64,000 nt of DNA, taken from assembly GCA_903813345.2 (NCBI GenBank), contig CAIIXF020000010.1, forward strand, positions 1,169,169 through 1,233,168. Reading direction: 5' to 3'. The position numbers and the translations under genes were made by a program. The notes under the pieces were generated by a model. It was not told the DNA's origin. It was given only the letters and a program-made list of their open reading frames with translations, and did not search any database. This document shows, piece after piece, positions 33,392 to 48,300 of this stretch (the stretch's first letter is position 1; every line of letters begins with the position of its first letter). This stretch comes from Owenia fusiformis (Eukaryota; Annelida; Polychaeta; Sabellida; Oweniidae).

Positions 33392-36300
33392 TCAGTCCGA
33401 GTTTGGAACGAAGTCAGGAAGCTTAAACTCGCGTCTCACGTAGAATAAAATGTAAGCTTTACACTTAGCTACGGTCTCTTCGTCACTCAGGGACACTGTG
33501 CTGTCATTGAAGTGGTACCATCGCCCTGCAGAAAATAGTCCCTAATATTAGTTGTATTTCAAATATTAGCACTCAACAAGGTGGAAAACTCTCCCGCTTA
33601 TTCAAACTTTAAGACTGAAAGCTTATTTATTACATTCAGGTCACTTAGGGGATCTTAAATTCTCCAGGATGCTCTAAGAGAGACTAATATTTCACATAAA
33701 GACTTGCCAATTTTTGTTCAAAATTTGGCCAAGGAAAAGCTAGACCAGAATTTTCCAAAGTGAAATGAGGCATATATTTCATTTCAAAGATCCGGTTCAC
33801 TCACCTTCATGGATGGCGTATGATGTGTAATGCCCTGATCCGGCTCTACAAGAAAGCAGAATCAACAATTCAATTATTTTATCAGGTTAATGTAGTATAT
33901 CAAAGGGCACATGGCTGGATGGTGAATTACTTTTCAGTCATTGATACTCCTCACTCTGATCCATGGTGAACTATTTTTTCTTTTTTTATTTATTTATTTA
34001 TATGGTGAACTTTTTGTGTTTGTTTTTTCTATTTATTTAGAAATTCTAGTTACATTATTGATGGCACTCACTCTGATCCATGGTGAACTTTTGTTTTTGT
34101 TTTTTCTATTTATTTATAAGTTCCAGTTACATTACCCATGGCACTCACCCTGATCCATGGTGAACTATTACTGCAGCTAGGTCATACATGGTACTACCAT
34201 TTGTGTTTCCTCGCGTCTCATGCTGGAAAACATAAACATTTAGACCATTTAATAATAATACTGATAGACACAAGGGGTTATCGTGAGAATTGAGCAATAG
34301 AAATGGAAGGTGTTACACAGGCACAAAATCCTTTCAAAATGCTTCAATTCCTTCAAATGAATTAAGCTATACTTGTACCAAATTTGATGTTAAAAGTTAT
34401 ATGGGGGCAAAATATAAAGTGATTGTGCTTAGCTATAGCTATAAAGCATCGCGTATCATTCTATACTGATAAATTATTGCAATGAAATGCTCTAAGCTGA
34501 TTGGCTGAGAAACATTAGGTATATTTGAATATGTATCACAAGTATGTTCCAGTGGTAGCAACTTCTAGTATGTTCAATAACTTACCATGTTGTTGAGCAT
34601 ATAGTTGTTCATGTCTAAACCTCGCAATGGAAAGTGAACAAATGTCTCAAGTTTTACTCTGAAGTATGTGCTCCAGCGGAACCTCTTTAGATGTAAGCAG
34701 AGCACCTGCAAGTAAATAGGAAATTGTGACATCATACTGACATTGTGACATCATACTGACATCATCATTGACACAGCGGCGCAAATAAGCGGAGGGTGCG
34801 GAGCTAACGGTCATTTTTGAATTTAAAATTGGGATATTTCTGAAACTAAGCCGTTTTGGGACTTCAAATATACCAAGATATGTGTATTTGACACCAAATA
34901 TCAATAAAATTGTGAAAATAGTAGTGCAATTCATTTTATAGAGACGCATTATGCCTTAAACATTTCCCAGACCTATATATTTTGAGACTATCCTTTTAAT
35001 ACTGCGTCCCCAGCATTCATAAAAAATGGTGTTCAAGATACACTATCCATGCAAATTATTTTTGCATCTTGGAAGCCAGGCAGTATCTGTGTGATTTTAT
35101 AAAAATTCGGAAATGTTCTTCAGATATGAGCCCCCTCTAAATATTGGGTGCGGAGGTACTGTATTGGTTTATGGAGCTCCTGGCTGGCTGCCTGGCTTCC
35201 AAGATGCAAAAATAATTTGTATAGATAGTGTACCTTGAACACCATTTTTTATGAATGCTGGGGACTCAGTATTAAAAGGATAATTTCAAAATATATAGGT
35301 CTGGGAAAAGTTTAAGGCACACTGCGCCGCTATAGAATGAATTGCGCTACTATTTTCACAATTGTATTGATATTTGGTGTCAAATACACATATCTTGGTA
35401 TATTTGAAGTCCCATAACGGCTTAGTTTCAGAAATATCCCAAATTTAAATTCAAAAATGACCGTTAGCTCCGCACCCTCCGCTCATTTGCTCCGCACCCA
35501 ATATTTCCCACAGGCTCTGTCTGCATAGGGTGGGTATGCAACAGCAGCAGGCAGTTCCTGTACTGGCCGAAATCATTTGTTGTAAAGAAGCGTTTCTTAC
35601 AAAGGTGTTCATTATTTTAGTACAGTAAAACCTGTGTACAGGGAGCACTCTTTATAAAGGAGCATTTCTTGTTTCCTACAGAGAGGTGTTCTCTTAGACA
35701 TATAGGTTTTACTGTACTGTTTAAATTATTGTTGGGGATTTTTGTTTTCCAAGTTGTAACATCAAGTAAGATAAAACTGGTTAAAAATCTGGATGAAAAT
35801 GAATGAAAAGTTTTACATATGTATAGTTCTATGCATGATGAACAAAAAATATGTGGTAAATATGTGAAATTATGTGAACTATATTTGACACAAATAAATG
35901 GGACCAGACATCCTTATCAAAAAATATGTGAATTCTCACAATCAAAACGCCCAATCCTTCATAATTTGTCAAATTATGCATATATAAAAGGCATTCAGTT
36001 TGACACAATGTAACATACTAAACATTAAGGTCATCATGTTGATACTTTTTCTTGCAATATCGCTCCAGGCAGGAATTTCTCTTGCACAAGATAGCACCCT
36101 CTATTGGTAAGTGGAGTTACTAAATGTTGCAACTAAATATGGGAACATATCTGATGAGGTTCAACATCATTAAAAATATAAATTTTATACACTTAATCCA
36201 CATTTCATTAAATGTGAAATCAGATCCAAGAAGCAATTAAAGGCCTCATCTTCCTATTCATATTTTACTTGAAAACAATTTACTGAAACAGATTTCCAGC

Positions 36301-39300
36301 TTATCAGATAGAAACAAACCAATCAAATGCAGGTAATTCCAGGTGTGAATGTTCCCTATTAAGAGAAAATGGCTCCTTGGGTGAAATTCAGCCTGTCCTA
36401 GAGGAGCTTACTGGAGCATTTGTGAACCTTGATGATCGTACAGAATGTATCCCCGGAGACTTGAACATTTGTGACCAGTACTGTAGAGACCAAATCAGAA
36501 GTGGAAACCTCACTTTCGAAACTGTAATTGCAGATGGCTCTGATCATGAAGTGAGTCTATGTGTTTATGTATTATGAACTGGCGAACAGTAATAGGGGTA
36601 ATGTTAAGAGGGTGGGATAACCTTAAACAAGGCATTAACATGCAAAATGTCACCACATGCAATTTGTTACAAATGCCAACTGTTGTACGTCAAATGCTGT
36701 CTGCTGAACACCAAACACAAAAAAAGTTCGAGACTATAACAATATGTCACTACTTGTGGTGGTGACATTAATATAAAGGTGCATGAAAAGGGCTGGTTTT
36801 GGGATTCAAGGTGGGCAAGTGGGATGATTTTCTGAGGTAGGCCTAGAGAGATGACTTTAGGAAAGATATGTGATACACAGCATGTAAGGTAATGAGTTGA
36901 TGGACTAAATATAATAAAATGAGATCAATTCTTTCTACTTGGCCTTTATTAAGCGGCATAAAATATAGCTGGATAGACTCCCCTCCCACATATGCAACTA
37001 GTATCCCCAAATACCCTTCTGAAAACACAACCATCTGGGATTGTGATATTTGAAGCCTTGAAATTTGAACCATCCACTTACAATTCCCTAGAAAATAAGA
37101 AGTCTGCAAAACATTAACAATATACATATGGCAATATTCCAACATATGGCAATTTTCAAATATATGGCAATATTCCCACATACGGCAATATTCCAACATA
37201 CGGCAATATTTCAACACACAGCAATATTCCAACATACGGCAATATTCTGACATATTGCAATATTCCAACATACGGCAATATTCCAACATACAGCAATATT
37301 CCAGAATACGGCAATATTCCAACATACGAGGGTTGATCCAAAAGTTCTCCACCGTTTTATCTAAAAAAATTATTTCTTTGTGAATTTTGTTCAAACTTGG
37401 TCAGGAGCAACATGTATATGATAGCTTGCTATTGTATTAATATCATTGAAAAAATATAATATTAACTATGTCATTTGGTTACCATAGTAACAAGACAATG
37501 AGGTTGGTGGAGCTGAATAAAATCACTGTTTATTACAATTTCTTGTCAAACAATGTGGTATTATTACAGAGTTTTAACTAGGGGTTTTAACATTAACGAA
37601 GGCTTTTATTTGATGCAATATCAATGTTCATTCTCCCTCAAAACAGTCCCCTCCATGGGTTATGCATTTATTGCATTGCTTTATCCAATCATTGAACACA
37701 TGCCGATTGCCGAAGTCCATTCAATAAGCGACTCATCATCTGCAAAACGAATCCTATGGAGGGGCTTCTTAGCGTAGCCAGTACTGTGGAGTTGAATTTG
37801 ATAGGCTTAAGAAGGCAAAGGTACAGAAATCTGCATCTAAAGTGATGTTTATCGTCTTTTTCTACATCCACGGAATCATCCTCATTCACACCGTGCCAAC
37901 TGGAGTTACTGTGAATTCTGCATATTATTCAAAGGTAAGTTGTGAATCCCGGGTTTTGGACCTGACTTGGACCCTGTGTTTTGGACACTTGATTTCTTCG
38001 ATGTCTTAGTTGATATAATATGGCTTTCCATGGTACCTTCATAGTTATACAATATGTCATGTACATGTATGTGGGTCTATTCGTGATACTAGAAAATGAA
38101 CTGAGGTATCATAATTGATGTGTTTCATTTGCTAAGGAAGAATCTGAAAGATGCCATCAGGAAGAAGAGGCCAGAGTTTATTGCAGACGGCTTCTACTTC
38201 CATCATGACAACGCCCCTGCCCACAGAGCTAACATCACAATAGAAGTTATACATGAGCATTTACAAGCAGAACTTGTCAAGCATCCCCCATATTCCCCAG
38301 ATACAGCTCCCTGTGACTTCCACAATCATGTTTCCTGAAGCTAAGAAGCCCCTCCGTGGGATTCGTTTTGCAGAAGATGAGTCGCTGATTGAAGCGTTTA
38401 CCAACAGTGTGTATTTAGTTGATAGGAATGGACTTCGGCATGTGTTCGATGATTGGATAAAACGATGCAATAAATGCATAGCTCATGGTGGGGAGTATTT
38501 TGAGGAAGAATGAACATTGATATTGTATCAAATAAGAGCCTTCATTAATGTTAAAACCCCTAGTTAAAACTCTGTAATAATACCACATTGGTTGACAAGA
38601 AATTGTAATAAACAGTGATTTTATTCAGCTCCGCCTACCTCATTGTCCTGTTACTATGGTAACCAAATGACATAGTTAATATTATACTTTTTCAACGATA
38701 TTGATACAATACCAAGCTATCATATACATGTTGCTCCTGACCAAGTTTGAACAAAATTCACCAAAAAATAATGTTTTTAGATAAAACGGTGGAGAACTTT
38801 TGGATCAACCCTCGTACAACAATATTTCAACATACCGCAATATTCTCAACAACTTAAACATTTAAACTGTACTTGTCTTCCAGAATGAAACCTATGGAGA
38901 TCATATGTGTCATGAGATCCATGAATACAATCCATCAGAGCTTCCGATTGGATCCCCAGGCTACCGAGTGTTTGCCTTCTCTCGTATGCAAGAATGTGTT
39001 ACGCTGGATACAACATGGTACACATTCATCGAATCCCAGTTTGACCCACCTAACAATCTCTGTTGTGATGCCAATGAACATTATGTTAAATGTAATGCAG
39101 AAATTATGTTGAATAAATAATTGATTGAACCCTTGAATAACAGAGTGATGGATATATCAGTCACCGAATTTATGACTAAATTGGCTCAATCTTTGAACAC
39201 ACTGGTAATATTCAAGATGTTAATGACAACTTGTTCTTTTATTAAGGGCAGCGAAACTGTAAAGCTCTTTTTGAGCTTGATTCGTGTAAAGTACCAGGGC

Positions 39301-42300
39301 TTAGTTTAATATTTGAGTCATGTTCAATGTTCTTATTGTTACTTCTCAAAATCAAATACAATATTTGAGGGGTGATCAATAAGTAATGGATGCTTTTTAC
39401 AAAGAAATCTTTAATGGACCAAAAAAATGTCCATAACTTATTGATCACTGCTCATATGTTATCTGATTTGGGAATACTAAAAATGATACACTGGTAAACT
39501 GGGAAAAATGTGATATTATTGGATATGAGCATTTATTTAAGCATTAACCAATTTTTACTTGATAGAAAGTGGTTAACGGATGGGTGACAGATGAATGAGC
39601 AATTCCACAGGCTTGAAACATATAAGCCAAAAAAAAACTTACATTAGGTAGACGTCTAAGCCAGAATTTTTTTGTAGACCGCTGTTTTTTCTTACAGTTT
39701 CCGCACATGTAGAGTTCAGACTCCTCTAGTTCTTCCACATCTGTGAAGCTGGCGAGGCAGTCCTTCAAATGACATATCGTCTCACCCTCCTTAGCCTTAT
39801 GAGACTTTGCCGTGAAATGTTGTGGGATGTCAAGGGATAAATCTATGAATACATGCATTATGTACAGTAGAACCATTATCTAACAAGGTTTTAGTTGACC
39901 AGGGGAAATCTGAAAATAACATTACAGTGATCTCCACAGCATTTAAAGAATTGGCGCTGCACCAATTTGAGACTTTAAAATAGGTTTGCACCCACATGAA
40001 AATCTATTTGCACCACTTGAAAATTGGTAAATCATGAAAGATTGAAATGATTTAGTTTTACTAAAGTCATAGTTAAGAAAAATGGCACTCATTGTCACAT
40101 ATCTCACTGGAAAACCTTTCACGAATTCTAAGAAAGAAGGGATATGTCAAAACTTTGCAATTCTTTATGAAAAGGAGGCTTTTTATGTCTTCAGAATAGA
40201 AATCAAAATCAAACATGAAGCACTACTAACCTAGGAAGGGATCATGCTTTTTGGACTCTATTCCACATATGAGGCAGTTCACTTCATTCTGTAGAATACC
40301 ACCAAATATGGCAGTGACAATGGTGCTCTTGCCTTTAGGGCCTATATATGGACTATTGTTGTTTGGGTAAGGAAGTAGAGTTAACAACTCTGTGTGTAGT
40401 CTGTCTAGGAGATATCTCATAAACTCATGGGCATCTTGTTGCTGGTACCCTCTGGAAGTAAAACAACACACACAGGGATAAATATCATGACAGACACGTA
40501 ATTTAGTAAATTCACCCAACAAACACAAAACTTCATCAGATGTTTGTTGAAATCTTTATAGCGTGTCATAAATTATGTTAATTTTGCCCTTGGTTAAGTA
40601 GGCTGTTGACAAGGTAGGTAAGGTATTGAATAGAGTTAACATGTTGAGTTATACAAAAATAAGACAACTGTATCTGAGATAGATGGCAGTATTATCACCA
40701 GGAAGTATATAAATAGTGAATAATATGAATGTCAGTTTGACCTATTATGAATCATTACTACACACTAAAATGAAAGAAACAACACTATACTTCATGCAGT
40801 GTGAATAAATATAGTTGGAATTGAGCATCATGAGCAGGATATGTACAAAGTATGTACTCAGTAAAGGATTGGTAAGGGGGCAATGTAGAACTTCTTAGAA
40901 GTATACTTAAGAACTTCTCAGAAATACAATAAAGAACTTCGTAGAAATATCAGATGTATTTAACAAAGATTGGATTATGACTCAAACCTCGGTAAATATT
41001 AACTAAACTAAAAATAATGACATTTTTAGATTGAATACAGTAATAAAGATTACCAAGCATTATAGCTTTGTTCATTTGAAGGAAATGGCGTCACAATCAA
41101 CTATACAAGATGAGCGAATTGAAGACATTCTTGAATGTAAACTTTGCTTGGAGCCATTAAATCAGCCAAAATCATTGCCATGCCAACATTCATTTTGTCT
41201 AAGATGTATTCAGGACTTAATTCAAACAAATGCACCAGAGCAGAGTTTACCCTGCCCTATATGCAGAGACATATGGCAGATTCCTAATGAGGGAGCAGAT
41301 GCCTTAAAGCCTAGTTTCCTTATTAATACACTTATGGATATTGTCAAAAAGACGACTCAATCTCAATCAAGCGATGCTAAAAGCTTCAGTTGTAAATATC
41401 ACCCAGATAGACCACTAGAGCTATACTGCCAAGATGATAATACACTTATATGTTATAAGTGTTACGCTGACCACCACGATGGCCACACATTTGTTGACAT
41501 AAACAAAGCTGCAGAAATTCAACTCAGTGACACTAACAAAACAGTTGAACAACAACTAACATCACTTAGTGATATTATTGACACAAAGGAAGAAGAGAAT
41601 GCCGAAATCATGACAAAAAATGTGAGATTAATTGAACAGGTGAATCTAAACCGCAAACAAGCACATGATGCCATCAACAAGGAATTTGACTCAAAGATTA
41701 ATGAAATCTACAATAGGCAAGGTACACAAATTAAATCAAGAATATCTTGTGTGGAAAAGTTACAGATCGCGAAAGCCTCCACAGAGAGCCTCCTGACACA
41801 TCTAGATACACTGAAAAATACAGGACACCCTACAGAAGTAATGGAACTGTGTTTAGATATCAAAGAGAATGGATTACCAAAACCGGAATGGGATCAATCA
41901 CCGCCTTTTGTGCATTTACAATATAAGAAATGTGCCATACATCAGGACAAGATTCTTTTTGGCAGCCTGTCTGAGGTCATTGAGAAGAAAGGAACAAAAT
42001 CAAATGTTCATGATAGAAACCAAAATAAAGTTGGGACGACACCTCCAGGGACACAAGAAAATGTGGTCCCTCAGCAGATGAGTGTGGCAGAAATGGACAC
42101 TCAAAATATATCTACTACAAGTTGGGAGTCTCCACAGATGTGTGTCACAGAGTTGGAGGCTCCACGAATATGTAATATTTCTGAAAGTGACGAGAATGTT
42201 GAACTTCAGGAATTATCCGGAAATGTTTGGAACTCTTTTACTAGACCTTCGTCATTGTCAAGCACTGACACTAACGAGAGAGGATTCTTAATGGACTCAA

Positions 42301-45300
42301 AATGTTCCTCTATGCACTCTCTTGGTTTGTCTCAAGACCCACCAGGTCATTGGGCACCACAAATGCCTGGCTTGTACATACCTGGGTCGAATATGGTTGG
42401 GTCGAATATGGTTGAGTCAAATATGGTTCAGCCAAATATGATGCAGTCAAATACGGGTGGGCCAAATATGTATCAGCCAAATATGACTAGGTCAAATATG
42501 GTTTATCCAAATATGGCTTGGTCAAATATGGTTCATCCAAATATGGCTGGGTCAAATATGGTTCATCCAAATATGGCTGGGTCAAATATGGTTCCGCCAA
42601 ATATGGTCAGGTCAGATGTGCAGCAGTCAAACATGGTTGGACCGAATGTGCTACAGTCAAATATGTCTCAGTCAAATACTAGTATGGCAGGGTCAAATGT
42701 GCTCCATCCAAATATGGCACTGTCAAATATGCCTCTGCAAATGTGTGGTTCAAATATGCCTCGATCAAATATGGTGCCTCCAAATATGCCATGGTCAAAC
42801 ATGTCTGGCTCAAACTTGTACATGCCCAGGTTGCATTTGCAAAATATACAATTGCCAGGTCCATCCATAAATCAGGACAACATGAATCAAGAACAAAACA
42901 ATAATATCCAATGATCAAGGGATACAGTTCCAACTTAACAAATAGCAGGTATCTATCATTTGTGATCTGTTATTTGACATGATTATGTACAGATAATCTA
43001 GAATATGCATAATTTGAAGATAATTAGATAAATATGCAACACAGTTCACATGAAATATTTAATTAACTGCTTGTGATCCAAGATCCGAAATTGATAATTG
43101 AAGTTCAACATGAATATGTTAAAATCTTGAGGTATGACACAATATATTTCTAAATAAGACTGAAGAATGAAAAGTGGTTTCTTCTATTTTTGGATGTCTC
43201 TTAATTTAGAGGTCGTATCAAAAAACAACTGTATGAAAATAATAATGCTTACCTAAAACGAGGGACAACTTTCCATATAACTGAAAATAATGATTCTGGT
43301 GATATTGCCGCCTTCTTGCCCTGCCAAAGTAGAACCAATGTCTTTCGTAATTCCTCCACCAAGAACCTAAAAATATAAACAATGTCTTTATTTGTTTCAA
43401 ATTAAATAGATAATGTACATATATATATATATATGGAACAGACTACAGAGCCAACGCCAAAGTGTAATCGTAGAAGCATTATTGGTTCTTTGTGTCACAA
43501 CAATGTGTGTCATTGATTATGTGTGTTATTGATTCCGTGTCACAACAATGTGACATTGATGAGGGTGCCATAATTTGTAATGACTTCAGTTTAACAAGTC
43601 TTAACAATTTTAAGTGAATGAACATTTAGTCTCGACAGCTTTCATATGAATGTGGTAGTCAAAAGAACACTTACACATCGTCGCCATCTTTACAACTTCT
43701 AGTTTTTATCTTTTTCTTTGATGTGATTGTGACTTTGTTCTCAAGAGATGGCAGTTGTTTGATGTAGCCACAGAACTGTTGGATATTACTGGAAAACATT
43801 TGGGAATTTAATACACAACGAGACACCAAAACAAAATGGTGGAAAGGCTGATGATGCACTTTTAAAGACCTCAAGAAATCACCCTTGTTTTCACTTTCTA
43901 CAAACATTTATTTATCAAAGCTTTATTGTTTACTGAATATATGATTCTAAATTGAAGTTGAAATAAAATTGAATTACAATACCTTGGTCTTTGGATAATG
44001 GTACTGAACAATGTGGTTTGTAATAGATCAAAGAAAATACTGAACCTAGACATATTTTGGATAAAGTTTTAAAACTCAAGACAAAAATCAAATGATTTTC
44101 AATAAATTGCTATTAGTGTAATAATGCATAAATCATATTATACGATAAGTTTGCATTATTTGCAACTTCTGGCCTGATATGCAAGAGAATTTCTTACCTA
44201 AGAGATTGTAAAACAGCATTCATGAAACATGTGTTGCCAAGGTTACGCAGCCCAGATGACCGAGGTTTCATCATTCTAGCACCACTCTCCTACAATAAAA
44301 AGATAAACCATTGAAGACTGTAACAAACATTCAATTCAGGGATATTACTTTAGGCTTACCTTACTGATGAATCCAATAATGTCAAGTTTTGTTTATTGAT
44401 GGCTGTAGGGTTCATTAATTATTTAGAAGTTTGTTACATTTTCAAATCAAAATTAAGACTTTTCTCCCTCTTATTCTGGTATGAAATTCTAAAACAACAT
44501 TGCTTGTGCCATCTTAAATTAATACCTGCATTTTCTCTGGGGTGTGATATAACAAAACTTTGTGCGGGTGAAATAAACCTAGACAAATATCAAACTTATA
44601 GCATCAAGTCTCCCCTTCCTGTGTGTTTCTCTACATTTGTTTTGGTAAGGATCACTGGGGCAGGATTTAAATAGGGACAAACAAAATACTTACTGTTTTG
44701 AGCTTTTTCCTATTATTTTCTGAAGTTTCTGCTGTAGCTCGCCTCCTAGGCCGCATCTTCATTTCATTTTCTACATTTTGGATTTTCACATCTTCCGCAG
44801 TTGTACTACTGTTAGAGTCAAAAGATACTCATTACTATCACAGGAAGTGTAAAATTATATTCTTCTGAAAAATGGTGGCCATTTTGAATTCAGCAGATGG
44901 GTGGGTGGATGGATGGAAAGGCTGGATGGGATAATGTACAGAGTAGAGATTATACACGTTACTTCAAACTCTGAATAAAACATTTGAACATAAAAAAAAT
45001 ATTATTGAAATGTTTAGCTTACTTGTTTATTTCCTGAAGTTGCTTTCTCAGATTATCTATATGTCCACCAGGAGTGTCATTGATTACGAACTCATCACAT
45101 AAATAACTGAAACAATAAATTACATTATTATTCTTTATCATTTTCATTATTTTCATCTATATCTACAAGGGTTGTCCAAAAAGTATTGAAAATTTTAAGT
45201 TTCAACAAGAACAGATATCCAAAACTCTGGATTATAGGAAAAATTCAAGACTTTTTGTACAACCCTGATAGATGTTGTGTTTGAATAGTGCATATACATT

Positions 45301-48300
45301 ATTATTATGCTCATATGATGCACTTTATGGAAATGATCTTTTTCATAATTTCAGTTTCTAATACAAATTGTGGTGTTCAATGATCTACACAGGTAACACT
45401 GCTCTAACATTATTCAAGATTCATGCGCTGGGACACTTTTCCTGACTAAGACGCCAAATGGTCTCGATGCGATACTCCATGAATCAATGAGACGACATAT
45501 ATATATTTACCAGTAGGCAGAATTGTGAGACACCACATATAGTACAGTACATATTATTTACCAGAAAGTGGCCATAGATTCACAATCAATGCACACACAG
45601 TGATGAGACACCACATGTAGTAAAGTACATATTATTTACCAGAAGGTGGCCATAGATTCACAATCAATGCACACACAGTGATGAGACACCACATATAGTA
45701 AAGAACATACTTTTTACCAGAAAGTGGCCATGGATTTACAATCAATGCACACATAGTGATCAGACACCACATTTAGTAGAGTACATGTTATTTACCAGAA
45801 AGTGGCCATAGATTCACAATCAATGCACACACAGTGATGAGACACCACATATAGTAAAGAACATACTTTTTACCAGAAAGTGGCCATGGATTTACAATCA
45901 ATGCACACATAGTGATCAGACACCACATTTAGTAGAGTACATGTTATTTACCAGAAAGTGGCCATAGATTCACAATCAATGCACACACAGTGATGAGACA
46001 CCACATATATTAAAGTACATATTATTTACCAGAAAGTGGCAATAGATTCACAATCAATGCACACACAGTGATGAGACATCACATATAGTAAAGTACATAT
46101 TATTTACGAAAAAGTGGCCATAGATTCACAATCAATGCACACACAGTGATGAGACACCACATATATTAAAGTATATATCATTTACCAAAAAGTGGCCATA
46201 GATTCACAATCAATGCACACACAGTGATGAGACACCACATGTAGTAAAGTACATATTATTTACCAGAAAGTGGCCATAGATTCACAATCAATGCACACAC
46301 AGTGATGAGACACCACATGTAGTAAAGTACATATTATTTACCAGAAGGTGGCCATAGATTCACAATCAATGCACACACAGTGATGAGACACCACATATAG
46401 TAAAGAACATACTTTTTACCAGAAAGTGGCCATGGATTTACAATCAATGCACACATAGTGATCAGACACCACATTTAGTAGAGTACATGTTATTTACCAG
46501 AAAGTGGCCATAGATTCACAATCAATGAACACACAGTGATGAGACACCACATATATTAAAGTACATATTATTTACCAGAAAGTGGTCATAGATTCACAAT
46601 CAATGCACACACAGTGATGAGACACCACATGTAGTAAAGTACATTATTTACCAGAAAGTGGCCATAGATTCACAATCAATGTACACACAGTGATGAGACA
46701 CCACATATAGTAAAGTACATTATTTACCAGAAAGTGGCCATAGATTCACAATCAATGCACACACAGTGATGAGACACCACATGTAGTAAAGTACATATTA
46801 TTTACCAGAAAGTGGCCATAGATTCACAATCAATGCACACACAGTGATGAGACACCACATATAGTAAAGTGCATATTATTTACCAGAAAGTGTCCATAGA
46901 TTCACAATCAATGCACACACAGTGATGAGACACCACATGTAGTAAAGTACATTATTTACCAGAAAGTGGCCATAGATTCACAATCAATGCACACACAGTG
47001 ATGAGACACCACATATAGTTAAGTGCATATTATTTACCAGAAAGTGGCCATAGATTCACAATCAATGCACACACAGTGATGAGACACCTTATATAGTAAA
47101 GTACATATTATTTACCAGAAAGTGGCCATAGATTCACAATCAATGCACACACAGCAATGAGACACCACATATAGTAAAGTACATATTATCTACCAGAAAG
47201 TGGCCATAGATTCACAATCAATGCACACACAGTGATGAGACACCACATGTAGTAAACTACATATCATTTACCAGAAAGTGGCCATAGATTCACAATCAAT
47301 GCAAACACAGCAATGAGACACCACATATAGTAAAGTACATATTATCTACCAGAAAGTGGCCATAGTTTCACAATCAATGCACACACAGTGATGAGACACC
47401 ACATATAGTAAAGTATACATTATTTATCAGAAAGTGGCCATAGATTCACAATCAATGCACACACAGCAATGAGACACCACATATAGTAAAGTACATATTA
47501 TTTACCAGAAAGTGGCCATAGATTCACAATCAATGCACACACAGCAACGAGACATCACATACAGAAAAGTACATATTATTTACCAGAAAGTGGCCATAGA
47601 TTCACAATCAATGCACACACAGTGATGAGACACCACATATAGTAAAGTACATGTTATTTACCAGAAAGCGGCCATAGATTCACAATCAATGCACACACAG
47701 CAATGAGACACCACATATAGTAAAGTACATATTATTTACCAGAAAGTGGCCATAGTTTCACAATCAATGCACACACAGTGATGAGACACCACATATAGTA
47801 AAGTATACATTATTTACCAGAAAGTGGCCATAGATTCACAATCAATGCACACACAGTGATGAGACACCACATATAGTAAAGTACATTATTTACCAGAAAG
47901 TGGCCATACATTCACAATCAATGCACACACAGTGATGAGACACCACATATAGTAAAGTACATTATTTACCAGAAAGTGGCCATAGATTCACAATCAATAC
48001 ACACACAGCGATGAGACACCACATATAGTAAAGTACATTATTTACCAGAAAGTGGCCATAGATTCACAATCAATGCACACACAGTAATGAGACACCACAT
48101 ATAGTAAAGTACATATTATTTACCAGAAAGTGGCCATAGATTCACAATCAATGCACACACAGTGATGAGACACCACATATAGTAAAGTACATTATTTACC
48201 AGAAAGTGGCCATGGATTTACAATCAATGCACACATAGTGATCAGACACCACATATAGTAAAGTACATATTATCTACCAGAAAGTGGCCATAGATTCACA

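Noticed and set aside
36843-37394. 183-aa minus-strand frame rich in EYCRMLEYC
   Set aside because: Product of the ~17-bp minisatellite plus the mariner arm; not a gene.
42668-42933. Antisense frames over the TRIM-type gene's Met-rich tail
   Set aside because: Shadows of the coding minisatellite; the sense frame carries intact RING and B-box domains.
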